Shown here: positions 40,290 through 49,147 of the stretch, piece after piece
Layout of the letters: each line of letters opens with the position of its first letter
Numbering within the stretch: position 1 is the stretch's first letter
Assembly: GCA_963818925.1 (NCBI GenBank)
Contig: CAWFTN010000001.1
Span: 1,798,001-1,862,000 of the forward strand
Length of the DNA stretch: 64,000 nucleotides
From: JAMXLG01 sp963818925
Lineage (GTDB): Bacteria; Vulcanimicrobiota; Vulcanimicrobiia; Vulcanimicrobiales; Vulcanimicrobiaceae
Direction of reading: 5' to 3'
Made by a program: the position numbers and the translations under genes
The notes under the pieces: generated by a model
Told to the model about the DNA's origin: nothing
The model's database searches: none
What the model saw: only the letters and a program-made list of their open reading frames with translations

Positions 40290-41591
40290 ATGTTTCTGAA
40301 GTCGAAGCGCACGTCGCGTTCGGTCGACTACTTGCTTGCGGCGCTGAGCCCGCTTGAGATTGCGCGCGCGACGCATGACTATTTGGCGACGCTCAGTGAA
40401 GATGAACTTCACGGACTGATCGCGCGCAGCGCCTCCAGGATGGATGACGACGAGCGCGCCTACTTCGAGATGTCACCCGACTTCGGAACGTTCCTCGAGC
40501 AGAATCGCCGCGCGCTTCGCACGCTCGATCGCGACGCATTGCGCGCGATCCTCATGCCGGTCATCGTCGAACGTTCGGCGAGCGTTGAAGGAACCGAAGA
40601 CGACGCGTTGCGCGTGGACGACCTCAGTTGGCAACTGCGCGCAGCGTTGCCGCCTGTCTCCACACGCGAAGCCTTGCATCGGCTCTCGAGAACGGCCGCA
40701 GATCGCAGCGCGCGAGTGCGGCGCGCGTTTTTTGCCGCTGACTCCTCGCTGGAAGAAACGTACCGCGGCATCTGGTCGTCGTTCGTGCGCGCCGCGACCG
40801 CTGCGGCAATTGCGATTGGGATCGTGGCAGCCGGCGCTGCCGCAGTAGCCACAATCGTCTTCTTGATCATTCCAACCGGAAAAGCGGCATTGACTTGGAT
40901 AACGTCGCGTCCGCCGGTCGTCGCGCACCGCGCGGCAGCAGTGCCGCAGCGCGTCGCCGTTCATCATCATACGGTTACGCCTGTTCGCGTTCATCATGCA
41001 GCACCGGCCAAGATCGTCGTTGCGCAACAGACCGCTCCGCCGGCGACGGCGACGCCGGCTCCGACGCCGAAGGTGACCGCGACGCCGGTCCCAACGCCGA
41101 AGGTCACGGCGACGCCGCTCCCAACACCGAAGGTCACCGCAACGCCGGCACCCGTTCGGATCGCCGCGAAGCCGAATCCCCGCGCGCGCGAACGTGAAGC
41201 GGCGAAACGCCGGATCGCGTCACTGAAGCTTGCCGCCGGAACGATGCCCTCGCACGAACCCGCGTTGGTTCAGCGCGCGCGGCTGATCGTTATGTCGTAC
41301 CTCGACTCGCTGATGCGCGGCGACGCAAGCTCCGCGCTCGGGAGTCTCGGCCTCTCTGCGAGCGCGGGAACATCGAACCTCACGGAAGCGCCGATTTTAG
41401 CGGGGGCGACCGAGTTCCGCGTCGTCCGCGCGGGGCTTGCGGACGCATCGAGCGCAAAGGTGCAGGTCGTGATCGACAGTCCGCAGGGCCGGTACTTCGG
41501 CGACTACATCGTCTCGGTGAACGGTCCGGCGGCGTGGATCACGCAGCACGAAGTCATTCCCGTCCAATCGACCGTCGCGCGACACTACTAG
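40290..41591 (+). CDS. Single-pass membrane protein with a Pro/Thr repeat stalk
   Basis: 433 residues. A cytoplasmic helical region (about 1-165) is followed by one transmembrane helix (about 170-196), then a His/Pro-rich stretch and three decapeptide repeats of the P-T-P-K-V-T-A-T-P kind (about 254-288). A C-terminal domain (about 310-433) follows, resembling a small NTF2/SnoaL-like or stress-response module. The layout resembles anti-sigma or cell-surface sensor proteins, but there is no zinc-binding motif and no sigma factor nearby. I assign no function. Confidence 0.65.
   Translation: MFLKSKRTSRSVDYLLAALSPLEIARATHDYLATLSEDELHGLIARSASRMDDDERAYFEMSPDFGTFLEQNRRALRTLDRDALRAILMPVIVERSASVEGTEDDALRVDDLSWQLRAALPPVSTREALHRLSRTAADRSARVRRAFFAADSSLEETYRGIWSSFVRAATAAAIAIGIVAAGAAAVATIVFLIIPTGKAALTWITSRPPVVAHRAAAVPQRVAVHHHTVTPVRVHHAAPAKIVVAQQTAPPATATPAPTPKVTATPVPTPKVTATPLPTPKVTATPAPVRIAAKPNPRAREREAAKRRIASLKLAAGTMPSHEPALVQRARLIVMSYLDSLMRGDASSALGSLGLSASAGTSNLTEAPILAGATEFRVVRAGLADASSAKVQVVIDSPQGRYFGDYIVSVNGPAAWITQHEVIPVQSTVARHY
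41051..41153 (+). repeat. 30-bp in-frame tandem repeat
   Basis: Three full copies (41051-41080, 41081-41110, 41111-41140) and a partial fourth of a 30-bp unit encode the Pro/Thr decapeptides of the membrane protein. Copies differ at a few positions, mostly third bases. There are no spacers, so it is not a CRISPR. Confidence 0.9.
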
Positions 41592-41713
41592 GCTCGGGCG
41601 CCGCTTATAAAGGCTGCGTAAAGGAGCGCGGGTGATCTCAGTTGCTTTTAAGCTTGCAAGCCCTTTGTCAAGAGGCTCATAGTCTCATGGGCACGCGACG
41701 AAAAATAAGGTAG

Positions 41714-42382
41714 ATGCTCAACGACCTCATCACGTTCTTTACCGGGGCACCGCAGAACCGGCGCAAATATCCGCGTCGCGCCGGTCCGTTTCCGGCGTGG
41801 GCGGCGGTCGGATCGCAGTGGACGACGTGTGCGTGCCTCGATATCTCCGGCAGCGGCATGGGCGTCGTCTCCCCCGCAGCGCTTCCGGAAGAAGTGAACG
41901 TTCGCGTGCAGCTCGAGTCGCGTAACGTCGTCATTCGGGCGAAGCGAGTTTGGCAGCAACCGGGAACCGCACAAGGAAAGCCGGCCTGGCGCTACGGGCT
42001 GAGTTTCACGGGCATCAGCGCGGACGATTGGGATGCCGTGATCCGTTTCTGCAACAACGATCACATCGTCGTCGAAAACAAGGCGCAGAAAGAGCTGGAA
42101 CTCGTCAAGCTCAAAGCCGACGACGTTGCGCGCCTTATTCCGAAGCGTTTGCAAGATCAGATGCTCGGCTTACTCGTAGGCAAAGGACGCCTCGCGCCGA
42201 TAGACGAGAAAACGCCGCTCGTGCACTACTCCTACGGCGGTGTCATCAAGCGTAACGGCAAAGCGCTGCACCGGCTGGCGATTCACTCGCGCGTCCGGGA
42301 CGAGCTCACCGGCGAAGTCAAAGCCCACGACACCCGCTTCTTCTTCGACGACCAAGGCGGCAACGTTACCATCGACGAGTGA
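41714..42382 (+). CDS. PilZ-domain protein
   Basis: 222 residues. An N-terminal PilZ domain has the c-di-GMP motif R17-x-x-x-R21 in RRKYPRR and D43-x-S45-x-x-G48 in LDISGSG, both intact, so it can probably bind c-di-GMP. The C-terminal half (about 115-222) is a separate domain of unknown type. No flagellar or pilus genes are near. The start has an AAGG-like site. Output could be on motility, polysaccharide or transcription; the sequence does not say which. Confidence 0.85.
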   Translation: MLNDLITFFTGAPQNRRKYPRRAGPFPAWAAVGSQWTTCACLDISGSGMGVVSPAALPEEVNVRVQLESRNVVIRAKRVWQQPGTAQGKPAWRYGLSFTGISADDWDAVIRFCNNDHIVVENKAQKELELVKLKADDVARLIPKRLQDQMLGLLVGKGRLAPIDEKTPLVHYSYGGVIKRNGKALHRLAIHSRVRDELTGEVKAHDTRFFFDDQGGNVTIDE

Positions 42383-42470
42383 CCCCTCGAGGCGCTTGAT
42401 GTCTCTTTTCGCTGGGCTCGTTCGTCGTAGAGATATGAGACCAGCGAAATGTTTTGTAGCCCGCGCGATT

Positions 42471-42489
42471 CCTGACAGAGGGTGTCAGG
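42471..42489. repeat. Short inverted repeat sharing 14 nt with position 4864
   Basis: CCTGACA-gaggg-TGTCAGG is a perfect 7-bp hairpin just upstream of a candidate -10. The 14-nt string GAGGGTGTCAGGTT (42478-42491) recurs at 4864-4877 next to the WYL stop. This may be a REP-like element or a shared regulatory site. Confidence 0.45.
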
Positions 42490-42499
42490 TTTTCCGCCG

Positions 42500-42505
42500 T
42501 AGGCT
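42500..42505 (+). promoter_or_regulatory. Candidate -10 element (TAGGCT), leaderless start
   Basis: TAGGCT ends exactly 6 nt before the ATG at 42512, identical in sequence and spacing to that of the gene starting at 4331. Confidence 0.5.
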
Positions 42506-42511
42506 GGTGCC

Positions 42512-43147
42512 ATGATCGTACGGACGCGCGCCCTGCGCCATTTCCGCTCGCCGGACGAAACCGTCCGCGAAGCGTTCGAGATTGACGGCGTCTGCGCGCT
42601 CGCGACCTGCTACGCGATCGACGAGTCGACCGTCGACGTCTGGCTGGACGCGGACGTCGCCTTGAGCGAACGTCAGTGTGTCGCGGCGCACCGGCGCGTC
42701 GCGTGGTATTTGCGTCGAGGTGACGAGCGCACGACGCCGTTCGAGCGCGTGTGCGCGTCGATCCTCGAACCGTTCCTTCCACCACACGCCGCTCGTTGCG
42801 TCAAACAACGGCTGACCAAACGTTTCGGAACGTCGATCGTGCGCGACGCTACGGTCTACCGCGCGTTTCCGTCGCCGCATGCGCTCGCGCGCGCGCACGA
42901 CAATGAATTGGCAGCGGCGGGTGTGCCGACGACAGCGTTGCAACGATTGCGCACGGCGATCGATGCGTTCTGCCGCCTCGAAGTATCACCTGAAGCGGAC
43001 GATGGCGAGCGCCCAGCCAGCGGCGGTACGAGCGCGAACGAGAAACCCTTCGGGAGTGCGGTCGTATACGTGATAGCCGGCGCGTATCGCATCGGTGAGG
43101 GAGGTGAAAGTCAAGATTCCCATTGCGGTAAGCCCCTCTCGTTGTAG
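42512..43147 (+). CDS. Truncated AlkA-like DNA glycosylase
   Basis: 211 residues. Residues about 25-150 resemble the N-terminal and first helical part of AlkA-type glycosylases: TPFERVCASILEPFLPPHAARCVKQ, then FPSPHALARAHDNELAAAGVP. The helix-hairpin-helix with the catalytic Asp should follow, but from about residue 160 the reading is low-complexity and runs antisense to a small minus-strand gene at 42986-43123. The gene therefore looks 3'-truncated and probably inactive for base excision. It still has a plausible promoter. Confidence 0.55.
   Translation: MIVRTRALRHFRSPDETVREAFEIDGVCALATCYAIDESTVDVWLDADVALSERQCVAAHRRVAWYLRRGDERTTPFERVCASILEPFLPPHAARCVKQRLTKRFGTSIVRDATVYRAFPSPHALARAHDNELAAAGVPTTALQRLRTAIDAFCRLEVSPEADDGERPASGGTSANEKPFGSAVVYVIAGAYRIGEGGESQDSHCGKPLSL
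42986..43123 (-). CDS. 45-residue small protein
   Basis: A short ORF with ATG at 43123 and a GAGAGGGG ribosome site about 9-10 nt upstream. It starts MGILTFTSLTDAIRAGYHVY, then has a DRTPEGFLVR turn and a RTAAGWALAIV strand, which reads like a compact folded domain rather than a shadow frame. It overlaps the 3' end of the truncated glycosylase ORF in antisense. Function unknown. Confidence 0.5.
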   Translation of the reverse strand: MGILTFTSLTDAIRAGYHVYDRTPEGFLVRARTAAGWALAIVRFR

Positions 43148-43215
43148 CGAGCGTATAACCGGCGTGCGCAGCAATTGTGAATGAGTAGTGAGAGTTCGGG
43201 TACGGATGTACCGCA

Positions 43216-43881
43216 GTGGCTTCATTATCCGACCGCACGGAGGCCGGGCGACAGCTCGCCGAATGTCTCCACGACTATGCGGGCGACTCCGACGCAATCG
43301 TTCTTGCATTGCCACGCGGCGGGGTTCCGGTCGGATATGAAGTAGCGCGGGCGCTTCATCTTCCACTCGACGTCTACGTCGTTCGCAAACTCGGCGTCCC
43401 GGGACATGAAGAACTGGCGATGGGTGCGATCGCCTCGGACGGTACGTATATCGTCGACCAAGTTACGATGGAGATGGCGCGCGTCAACCGCGAGGACCTC
43501 GAACGCGCGCTGCAACGCGAAGGCGCGGAATTACAGCGGCGCAGCTCGCTCTATCGCGAGGATCATCCCGAGCGCGACCTGACCGGCAAACGCGCGATCG
43601 TCGTCGATGACGGCCTTGCAACGGGCGCCTCGATGTTGGCCGCCATACGCGCGCTTCGAACCCACTGTCCCGCCGACGTCGTCGTAGCAGTGCCCGTCGC
43701 ACCGCGCGAAACGGTGGAGTGGCTGCGTGGTGTCGCAGATGGCATCGTCTGCCTACAGGAATTCGAGCACTTCGGCGCCGTCGGCTTGCACTATGACGAT
43801 TTCGCCGAAGTCTCCGACGAAGATGTACGCTCGCTCTTGGCGCGCAACGCAAAGGAACGGTCGACATGGAGCATCGCGTAG
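43216..43881 (+). CDS. Phosphoribosyltransferase-domain protein
   Basis: 221 residues, type I PRTase fold. The PRPP loop is RAIVVDDGLATGASMLAA (about 124-141), with ALPRGGVPVGYEVA as the N-terminal pyrophosphate loop. Proteins of this stand-alone family often lie beside dienelactone hydrolase-like or erythromycin-esterase genes and lack a proven substrate. It starts with GTG 43216. The nearest neighbours give no metabolic context. Confidence 0.85.
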   Translation: MASLSDRTEAGRQLAECLHDYAGDSDAIVLALPRGGVPVGYEVARALHLPLDVYVVRKLGVPGHEELAMGAIASDGTYIVDQVTMEMARVNREDLERALQREGAELQRRSSLYREDHPERDLTGKRAIVVDDGLATGASMLAAIRALRTHCPADVVVAVPVAPRETVEWLRGVADGIVCLQEFEHFGAVGLHYDDFAEVSDEDVRSLLARNAKERSTWSIA

Positions 43882-43956
43882 CCGCGCGGACGCGTTCCGA
43901 CGCTTTTATGCCATTGCCCGGAACCGGCGACTGAAACAACCGCGGCCTTCACTAAG

Positions 43957-43962
43957 TAGTCT
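43957..43962 (+). promoter_or_regulatory. Candidate -10 element (TAGTCT), leaderless start
   Basis: TAGTCT ends 8 nt before the ATG at 43971, with no clear Shine-Dalgarno. Confidence 0.4.
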
Positions 43963-43970
43963 GCGCCAAG

Positions 43971-45386
43971 ATGTCGAAGAACACGACTATGAAGCCGCGT
44001 CTTTTCGCAGCATTGTTTTTTGCTTTTGCCTTATCTGCATGTAGCGGAACGAATGGGAAGTTTGTCGCCGCGCCTTCACCGAGCCTCAGCCTCACGACCG
44101 TGCCGATCCAAGCGGCACCGGGCGGCACCCTCGCAACGATGCACGGTGATACCGTTTCCATTGCAGCGAACGCGCTGGCCGCCGATCAAAATGTCAGCGT
44201 TTCATTTGATCCGCAAGCAACGGACACGCCGCCGAACAGCGCGTGGGCCGTGGCGCACGGCGTATTGACGGTTACGATCCCCGCCGGTCTCGCCGCGAGG
44301 AATCCGAACGCGACCTATGCGTACACGAGCGCGCCGGCCGGCATGCACGTGCACATGATCTACGGCGCTGCTGAGGCGGCGGCGATCGAATCTGCCGCGG
44401 CTCCGCTGGTTACGCTAACGACCGCAACCGGCAGCAATCGCGTCGTGCTTCACGGTACCTTCGACGTTCAATCTCATACAGTCACGATCGACATTCCGCA
44501 GCCGATGCTCGCAGGTGTAACCAGTGTAAAGATTGCGCTTGGTGAAACGAACGCGGCGGCACAAGCCCCGGCGTTCGGCGGAAAACTCTGGGTACCGGGG
44601 TACATCTACGGCGGAACCTGGGAGCCGTTCAGCCAGTGGAGCGGCAGCGCGCGAACGCTCGTCGTGATTCACGGCATCTTCTCCAGCGTCGAGACCGCCT
44701 ATTCGTGCGCGAACGACTATCTCGCAAAATCGGCCGACGGCGACAGCACCGCGCCCTACTCATACCAGCAAATCTTCGGCTTCGACTACGACTACGCACA
44801 ACCGCCCGCCGTCGAAGCGGCTCTCTTCGCGAATTTCATCAACGGTCTCTCGCTTTCGAACTACGATATCGAAGCGCATAGTTACGGAACGCTGGTCACG
44901 CTTGCCGCGCTTCCGCAACTGAGCTCGAAACCGAACCGGACGGTGCTCGTGGGCGGACCGCTTCCGCTGCGCGGATCGCCGATCGCCGATCCGACGAACG
45001 TCCTCTTGCGCGATCTCTTGCTCACACTTGCAGCGCAAACGATTTCGTCCCCCGCGCAGATCGATGAAGCGATCAACAGCGGCATGATCGCGTCGCTCGC
45101 GACGAACAGTCCCGTCCTGCAACAGATCTTGAGCGGTGTAAAATCGCTCTCTCCCTATCCGAATATCGAACGCGTCGCCGGAACGGAAGAATATAGCGTC
45201 GAGCGTCTCTTTTGGTGGGCGCTGATTCCCGCCGGTGTCGACGTCCACTCGTGGGACGGCGTCGTTGAAGAGACGGCCGCGGAAAGCACGGAGCTCACCG
45301 CATCACGCCAGACGACGATTCCTGACGCGCACATGGGTGAACCGTGCGATCAACCCACGATTGATTTCGTAACGCAACAACCGTAA
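43971..45386 (+). CDS. Alpha/beta-hydrolase lipoprotein (esterase/lipase-like)
   Basis: 471 residues. A lipoprotein signal ends at LSAC (Cys about residue 23). An N-terminal beta-rich domain (about 35-195) precedes a hydrolase domain: VVIHGIFSS as oxyanion loop near 224, nucleophile in EAHSYGTLVT near 302, and a possible catalytic acid and His near the C-terminus (VHSWDG, near 424). It would be anchored at the cell envelope and act on an ester or lipid. The substrate is unknown. Confidence 0.8.
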   Translation: MSKNTTMKPRLFAALFFAFALSACSGTNGKFVAAPSPSLSLTTVPIQAAPGGTLATMHGDTVSIAANALAADQNVSVSFDPQATDTPPNSAWAVAHGVLTVTIPAGLAARNPNATYAYTSAPAGMHVHMIYGAAEAAAIESAAAPLVTLTTATGSNRVVLHGTFDVQSHTVTIDIPQPMLAGVTSVKIALGETNAAAQAPAFGGKLWVPGYIYGGTWEPFSQWSGSARTLVVIHGIFSSVETAYSCANDYLAKSADGDSTAPYSYQQIFGFDYDYAQPPAVEAALFANFINGLSLSNYDIEAHSYGTLVTLAALPQLSSKPNRTVLVGGPLPLRGSPIADPTNVLLRDLLLTLAAQTISSPAQIDEAINSGMIASLATNSPVLQQILSGVKSLSPYPNIERVAGTEEYSVERLFWWALIPAGVDVHSWDGVVEETAAESTELTASRQTTIPDAHMGEPCDQPTIDFVTQQP

Positions 45387-45411
45387 GCGCAACATATCAT
45401 AGCATCGTGGA

Positions 45412-45435
45412 TGCTAGGACTAGAAATGCCTAGCA
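45412..45435. promoter_or_regulatory. Inverted repeat before the second MFS exporter
   Basis: TGCTAGG (45412-45418) and CCTAGCA (45429-45435) are perfectly complementary with a 10-nt gap holding another CTAG. It is placed 33 bp before the exporter start. It may be an operator or an end-of-gene hairpin for the lipoprotein upstream. Confidence 0.45.
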
Positions 45436-45468
45436 ACCGTTTCGCGCGCACGTGAGTCGTAGAGCGCA

Positions 45469-47028
45469 ATGTTATCCACTGCGCGTCCGGCGCCAAAACC
45501 ACTAGCGCCCGCGATCGCCGTACCCCCGTCACCACCGGCGGCGCCCGAACCGCTCGTAGAACACGGGCTGCGCCGTACGATCGTTGTTGCGGGCGTCATG
45601 CTCGCAGCACTGCTGCAGATGATCGATACGACGATCGTCAACGTGTCGCTGCCGACGATTCAAGGCAATCTCGGCGCAACCGTCGATGAATCGATTTGGA
45701 TCGTCACCGCGTTCGTCGTCGCCAACGTCGTCGTTATCCCGATCACGCCGTGGCTGCAGCGACGCTTCGGACGAAAGAATTATTTTCTCTTCTCGATCGC
45801 GGGATTTACGATCGCATCGCTCCTCTGCGGCATGGCGACGTCGCTCGATGCGCTGATCTTCTTTCGCATTTTGCAGGGCGCGTTCGGCGGCGGACTGCTC
45901 GCAACGGCGCAGATCATTATGCGCGACACGTTCGGCTCTAAAGAACTCGGACTGAGTCAGTCGATATTCGCCTTTGCAACCGTGCTCGGACCGTCGGTCG
46001 GTCCCACGCTCGGCGGGATCATCACGGACAATTACTCGTGGCCATGGATCTTCGACGTGAATATTGTGCCGGGCGCTATCTCGTTTCTCTTGCTTCTGCG
46101 CTTTCTACGCGATGATTCAAAGCCGACGCGTGCGCCCGTCGACGCAATCGGCATCGCATTACTCGTCCTCGCGATTGCGCCGTTTCAGTTCGTGCTCGAT
46201 CAAGGGCAGCAGTACGACTGGTTCTCCGATCAACGCATCGTGGTCGCGGCGATCGTTGCCACGCTCGGCGCCGTGAGCTTCATCTGGTGGGAACTGCGCA
46301 CCCCGTCGCCGATCGTCGATCTGCGCGTGCTGCGCCACCGAGCCGTCAGTATCGCATCGCTTGCGATCATTGCTAACGCGGTGGGCGTTTTCGGGGGAGC
46401 GCTGCTTCTTCCGCAATTTACCGTGGACCAACTCGGGTTTACTTCGACCGAGACCGGGATCTTGCTCGGCTTGCGCGCGTTACCCGTCGTCTTCTTGACG
46501 CTGCCTCTCGGCCGAATCACCAACAACCGGCGTGTCGATCTGCGTGTAATGATCGCGTGCGGATTGCTCGGAAACGGCGTGGGCGCGATGTGGCTCGGCC
46601 ATCAGATGACGACACAAGCGAGCTTCGCATCGTTCGTTCTTCCGCAATTGTTCGCGGGCGTCGGCATTGCGCTCGTCTACTCACCGCTGCTGGTGGCGAC
46701 GCTACGCGCCGTTCCACAAGAAGCGGCGAAGGCGTCATCGTTCATTATACTCTCGTTTCAAATGGGCGGCTCGATCACGGCCGCTGCGCTCGTAACGCTG
46801 CTCGACCGCCGCGCGGTCTTCCACCAGTCGACGCTTGCGGGGTCGATGACGCTCTCGCACCCCGCGGTCGCGCAGTTCATGCAGACGCATTCTGCGGTAC
46901 AGCTCTCGGCGCTCGTCGAAGCGCAATCGACGGTGCTTGCCTACGGCGACGTGCTCTTCGTCGCGGGCATCATTGCCGCGATGCTCGCGCCGCTGGTCTT
47001 TCTGCTACCGCAAAAGAAGGCCGCGTAG
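45469..47028 (+). CDS. DHA2-family MFS exporter (EmrB/QacA type), paralogue
   Basis: 519 residues, about 14 membrane segments after a Pro/Ala-rich cytoplasmic N-tail of some 35 residues. Motif C reads VLGPSVGPTLGGII, and TM1 DTTIVNVSLPTIQG matches the exporter at 15380. The two share motifs and length along the whole chain. Neither has an adaptor gene next to it. Unlike the first copy there is no TetR alongside; the CTAG-type inverted repeat upstream is the only visible control element. Substrates are unknown. Confidence 0.92.
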   Translation: MLSTARPAPKPLAPAIAVPPSPPAAPEPLVEHGLRRTIVVAGVMLAALLQMIDTTIVNVSLPTIQGNLGATVDESIWIVTAFVVANVVVIPITPWLQRRFGRKNYFLFSIAGFTIASLLCGMATSLDALIFFRILQGAFGGGLLATAQIIMRDTFGSKELGLSQSIFAFATVLGPSVGPTLGGIITDNYSWPWIFDVNIVPGAISFLLLLRFLRDDSKPTRAPVDAIGIALLVLAIAPFQFVLDQGQQYDWFSDQRIVVAAIVATLGAVSFIWWELRTPSPIVDLRVLRHRAVSIASLAIIANAVGVFGGALLLPQFTVDQLGFTSTETGILLGLRALPVVFLTLPLGRITNNRRVDLRVMIACGLLGNGVGAMWLGHQMTTQASFASFVLPQLFAGVGIALVYSPLLVATLRAVPQEAAKASSFIILSFQMGGSITAAALVTLLDRRAVFHQSTLAGSMTLSHPAVAQFMQTHSAVQLSALVEAQSTVLAYGDVLFVAGIIAAMLAPLVFLLPQKKAA

Positions 47029-47031
47029 CGG

Positions 47032-47577
47032 CTAATTATTGTTGTCTTTGGGCGACGAGCGATCGAGAATCGTAATGTACGTGACGATGTCCCACGAGTT
47101 GTGAATACCGATCAAAATGAGTAATGCAACGCCGGCGGCCGGCCCGTACACGGCAACCGATGGGACGGCGTCGAGCACGATCGTACCGCTTAGGATAACG
47201 GCGTAGGCAAACATCGGCAGAAACGTATACCAGATCCAATCTTCCACGTCCGGTTTGTACGCCGTCGTTAGCATTGCGCTGATCAGCAAGCGGCCCTGAT
47301 ACGAGACGCCCGCGGTGCCGGCAAGGGCGAGCAACGTGCGCGGTACGATGAGCGACGGCCACGGTGCGCAAAGAATGCCGGAAAGCATCAACGCCGCTGT
47401 AAAGTGCACGACGGTCGCCGCACTGACCCTCGCTATGCCGTCGGTTAGCGGGCGCCGCTCCGTGTCTTGCATCAACGTGATGACGACGAAGGTGAGACCC
47501 GTGAGCGCCGCAGCCGAACTTCCCGTCAGCGTATAAAAGACGGCCCACGCAGAGAAGATTGACGACGGCGGCTCCAT
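47032..47577 (-). CDS. Five-helix membrane protein of unknown function
   Basis: 181 residues with about five hydrophobic segments, small loops and a polar Asp/Asn tail. The first helix contains FYTLTGSSAAALTGLTFVVIT and is followed by a short charged loop. No transporter motif is seen. The ATG at 47577 overlaps the stop of the amine oxidase gene (TGATG), so translation is coupled. It is convergent with the exporter. A TTG one codon earlier is possible. Confidence 0.7.
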   Translation of the reverse strand: MEPPSSIFSAWAVFYTLTGSSAAALTGLTFVVITLMQDTERRPLTDGIARVSAATVVHFTAALMLSGILCAPWPSLIVPRTLLALAGTAGVSYQGRLLISAMLTTAYKPDVEDWIWYTFLPMFAYAVILSGTIVLDAVPSVAVYGPAAGVALLILIGIHNSWDIVTYITILDRSSPKDNNN

Positions 47578-48887
47578 CAATGAGGCCGATTCGTCGCGAG
47601 CGACGCTGCTACTTCACGCGCGGCGCGCTCTCCCGTCTTCAGCGCTCCGTTGACGGTCCCACCTTGGCCATCGTCCGACGTCGCCTCGCCGGCGAAAAAC
47701 AACGTGTCGTCGACGGGCGCCGCCAATTGCGCACGCGCATTCTCGCCGCCGACCGCGAGATAACTGTAGGCACCGCGCGCGAACGGATCGCCGCCCCAGT
47801 CGTGCATGAGGGCGCCCTCGAACTCCTCATGCGCGCGTTGGGTCTGGTTCAGGAGCAGCCCGAATCCCTCGAGTGCCTGCGTAACGATCTCGTGTCCCGG
47901 GCGGCGACGAAGTTTGGTTGCGGCCGGTCCGCCAAGCCAGCTGATGACGAATGGTTCGCGGAGCGGAAGTTGCGTCCAGTACACTTGAAACACATCGCTG
48001 AAGTCGCGGAAGAATCCGGCATTACGATAGCGGCCGCCGGAAACATCTTCCCAAAAGCGCGTCCGGAAGAACAACGCAACTTTGACGACGTCGCCCATCT
48101 CGATTTTTTCAAGCGCCTCGCGCTTCGATGACGGAAGCGGCGGTTCGAACCGTGGATCCGCACCGCGCAAAACGCCGACCGGAAGCGTGACGATTGCAGC
48201 ACGCGCGCGGAATATGCGCGGCGCCTGCGAATCATCGCCCGCAGTCACGGTTACCAAACCGCGCTCCCACTCCATACGCTCGACGATCGTCGAGAAATGG
48301 AATTGCACGCCGGCCGAAACGCAAGCATCGTGTAGATGGCCGAACACTGGACGATATCCGCCGACGGGGCGCGCAGCTTTCGAATCGACACCGGATTGCC
48401 ACTCGAACGCGATCCCCCGCGCACTCGCCTTAGCGGGATCTGCGGCATCGAACCCCTCAACGAATGCGCGCGCGTTTTGGACGCGTTGCGCGTCGGCGCG
48501 TCCGTTCGCGTAGCGTGCGAGAAACCGCTCCACGCTTTCGTCGAGCTCGAGCATTTCGACGTCGGTGAAGAGCGACACCGCGGAACGGAATTCGTCGTCG
48601 CTACGTACTAACGCGCCGGACGCGCTACGCATCCAATCATCGCCGCACAACTCCACTTCACGTTGCCCGATTTCTCGAAGCAGTGCGCGTGTTTCGGGCG
48701 CGGATCCGTGGATGTATTCACCGCCGAGTTCAGCGCTGACCGCGCCTTTTGTCGCTTCCAACACACGTCCGCCGACACGATCCCGCGCTTCAAGCACAAC
48801 GACTCGTACGCCGGCGTTCGCGAGGTGACGAGCGCAAGCAAGACCTGCCGCACCCGCACCCAACACGATGACGTCCGCATCCATCAT
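47577..48887 (-). CDS. Flavin-containing amine oxidase
   Basis: 436 residues from ATG 48887. The N-terminal Rossmann segment is VIVLGAGAAGLACARHLANAG with the second GG motif RVGGRVLEA. A substrate domain follows, and the C-terminal FAD-binding LFFAGEATSDDGQGGTVNGAL is typical of the monoamine/polyamine oxidase family. It oxidises an amine to imine with O2; the substrate cannot be told. The 471-residue reading adds an N-terminus before the Rossmann strand that I judge untranslated. Confidence 0.9.
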   Translation of the reverse strand: MMDADVIVLGAGAAGLACARHLANAGVRVVVLEARDRVGGRVLEATKGAVSAELGGEYIHGSAPETRALLREIGQREVELCGDDWMRSASGALVRSDDEFRSAVSLFTDVEMLELDESVERFLARYANGRADAQRVQNARAFVEGFDAADPAKASARGIAFEWQSGVDSKAARPVGGYRPVFGHLHDACVSAGVQFHFSTIVERMEWERGLVTVTAGDDSQAPRIFRARAAIVTLPVGVLRGADPRFEPPLPSSKREALEKIEMGDVVKVALFFRTRFWEDVSGGRYRNAGFFRDFSDVFQVYWTQLPLREPFVISWLGGPAATKLRRRPGHEIVTQALEGFGLLLNQTQRAHEEFEGALMHDWGGDPFARGAYSYLAVGGENARAQLAAPVDDTLFFAGEATSDDGQGGTVNGALKTGERAAREVAASLATNRPH

Positions 48888-49147
48888 TGCGATGTCATTA
48901 CGGCCGCGAACCGCAACCCCTCGCGTAACACCCAATCGCACGGTAGCTAGCTCGGTAGCCAGCGTCTGTAGCGGTATCTTTACACAAGACACGCATTTCC
49001 CTTAATGTGACGGCCGATAAAAAATTTGTCAGGTACGAACGTGCCTCTCGTTTACTAGTAGGGATGCCGAGCAACACTCACGCGACTGCACGGATGCACT
49101 AACCGACCCCCTCTCGGTATCGCCGCCGTTAATTAGGGAAAATAACA

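Noticed and set aside
41051..41153. CRISPR-like repeats
   Set aside because: Direct 30-bp repeats have no spacers and encode in-frame Pro/Thr decapeptides.
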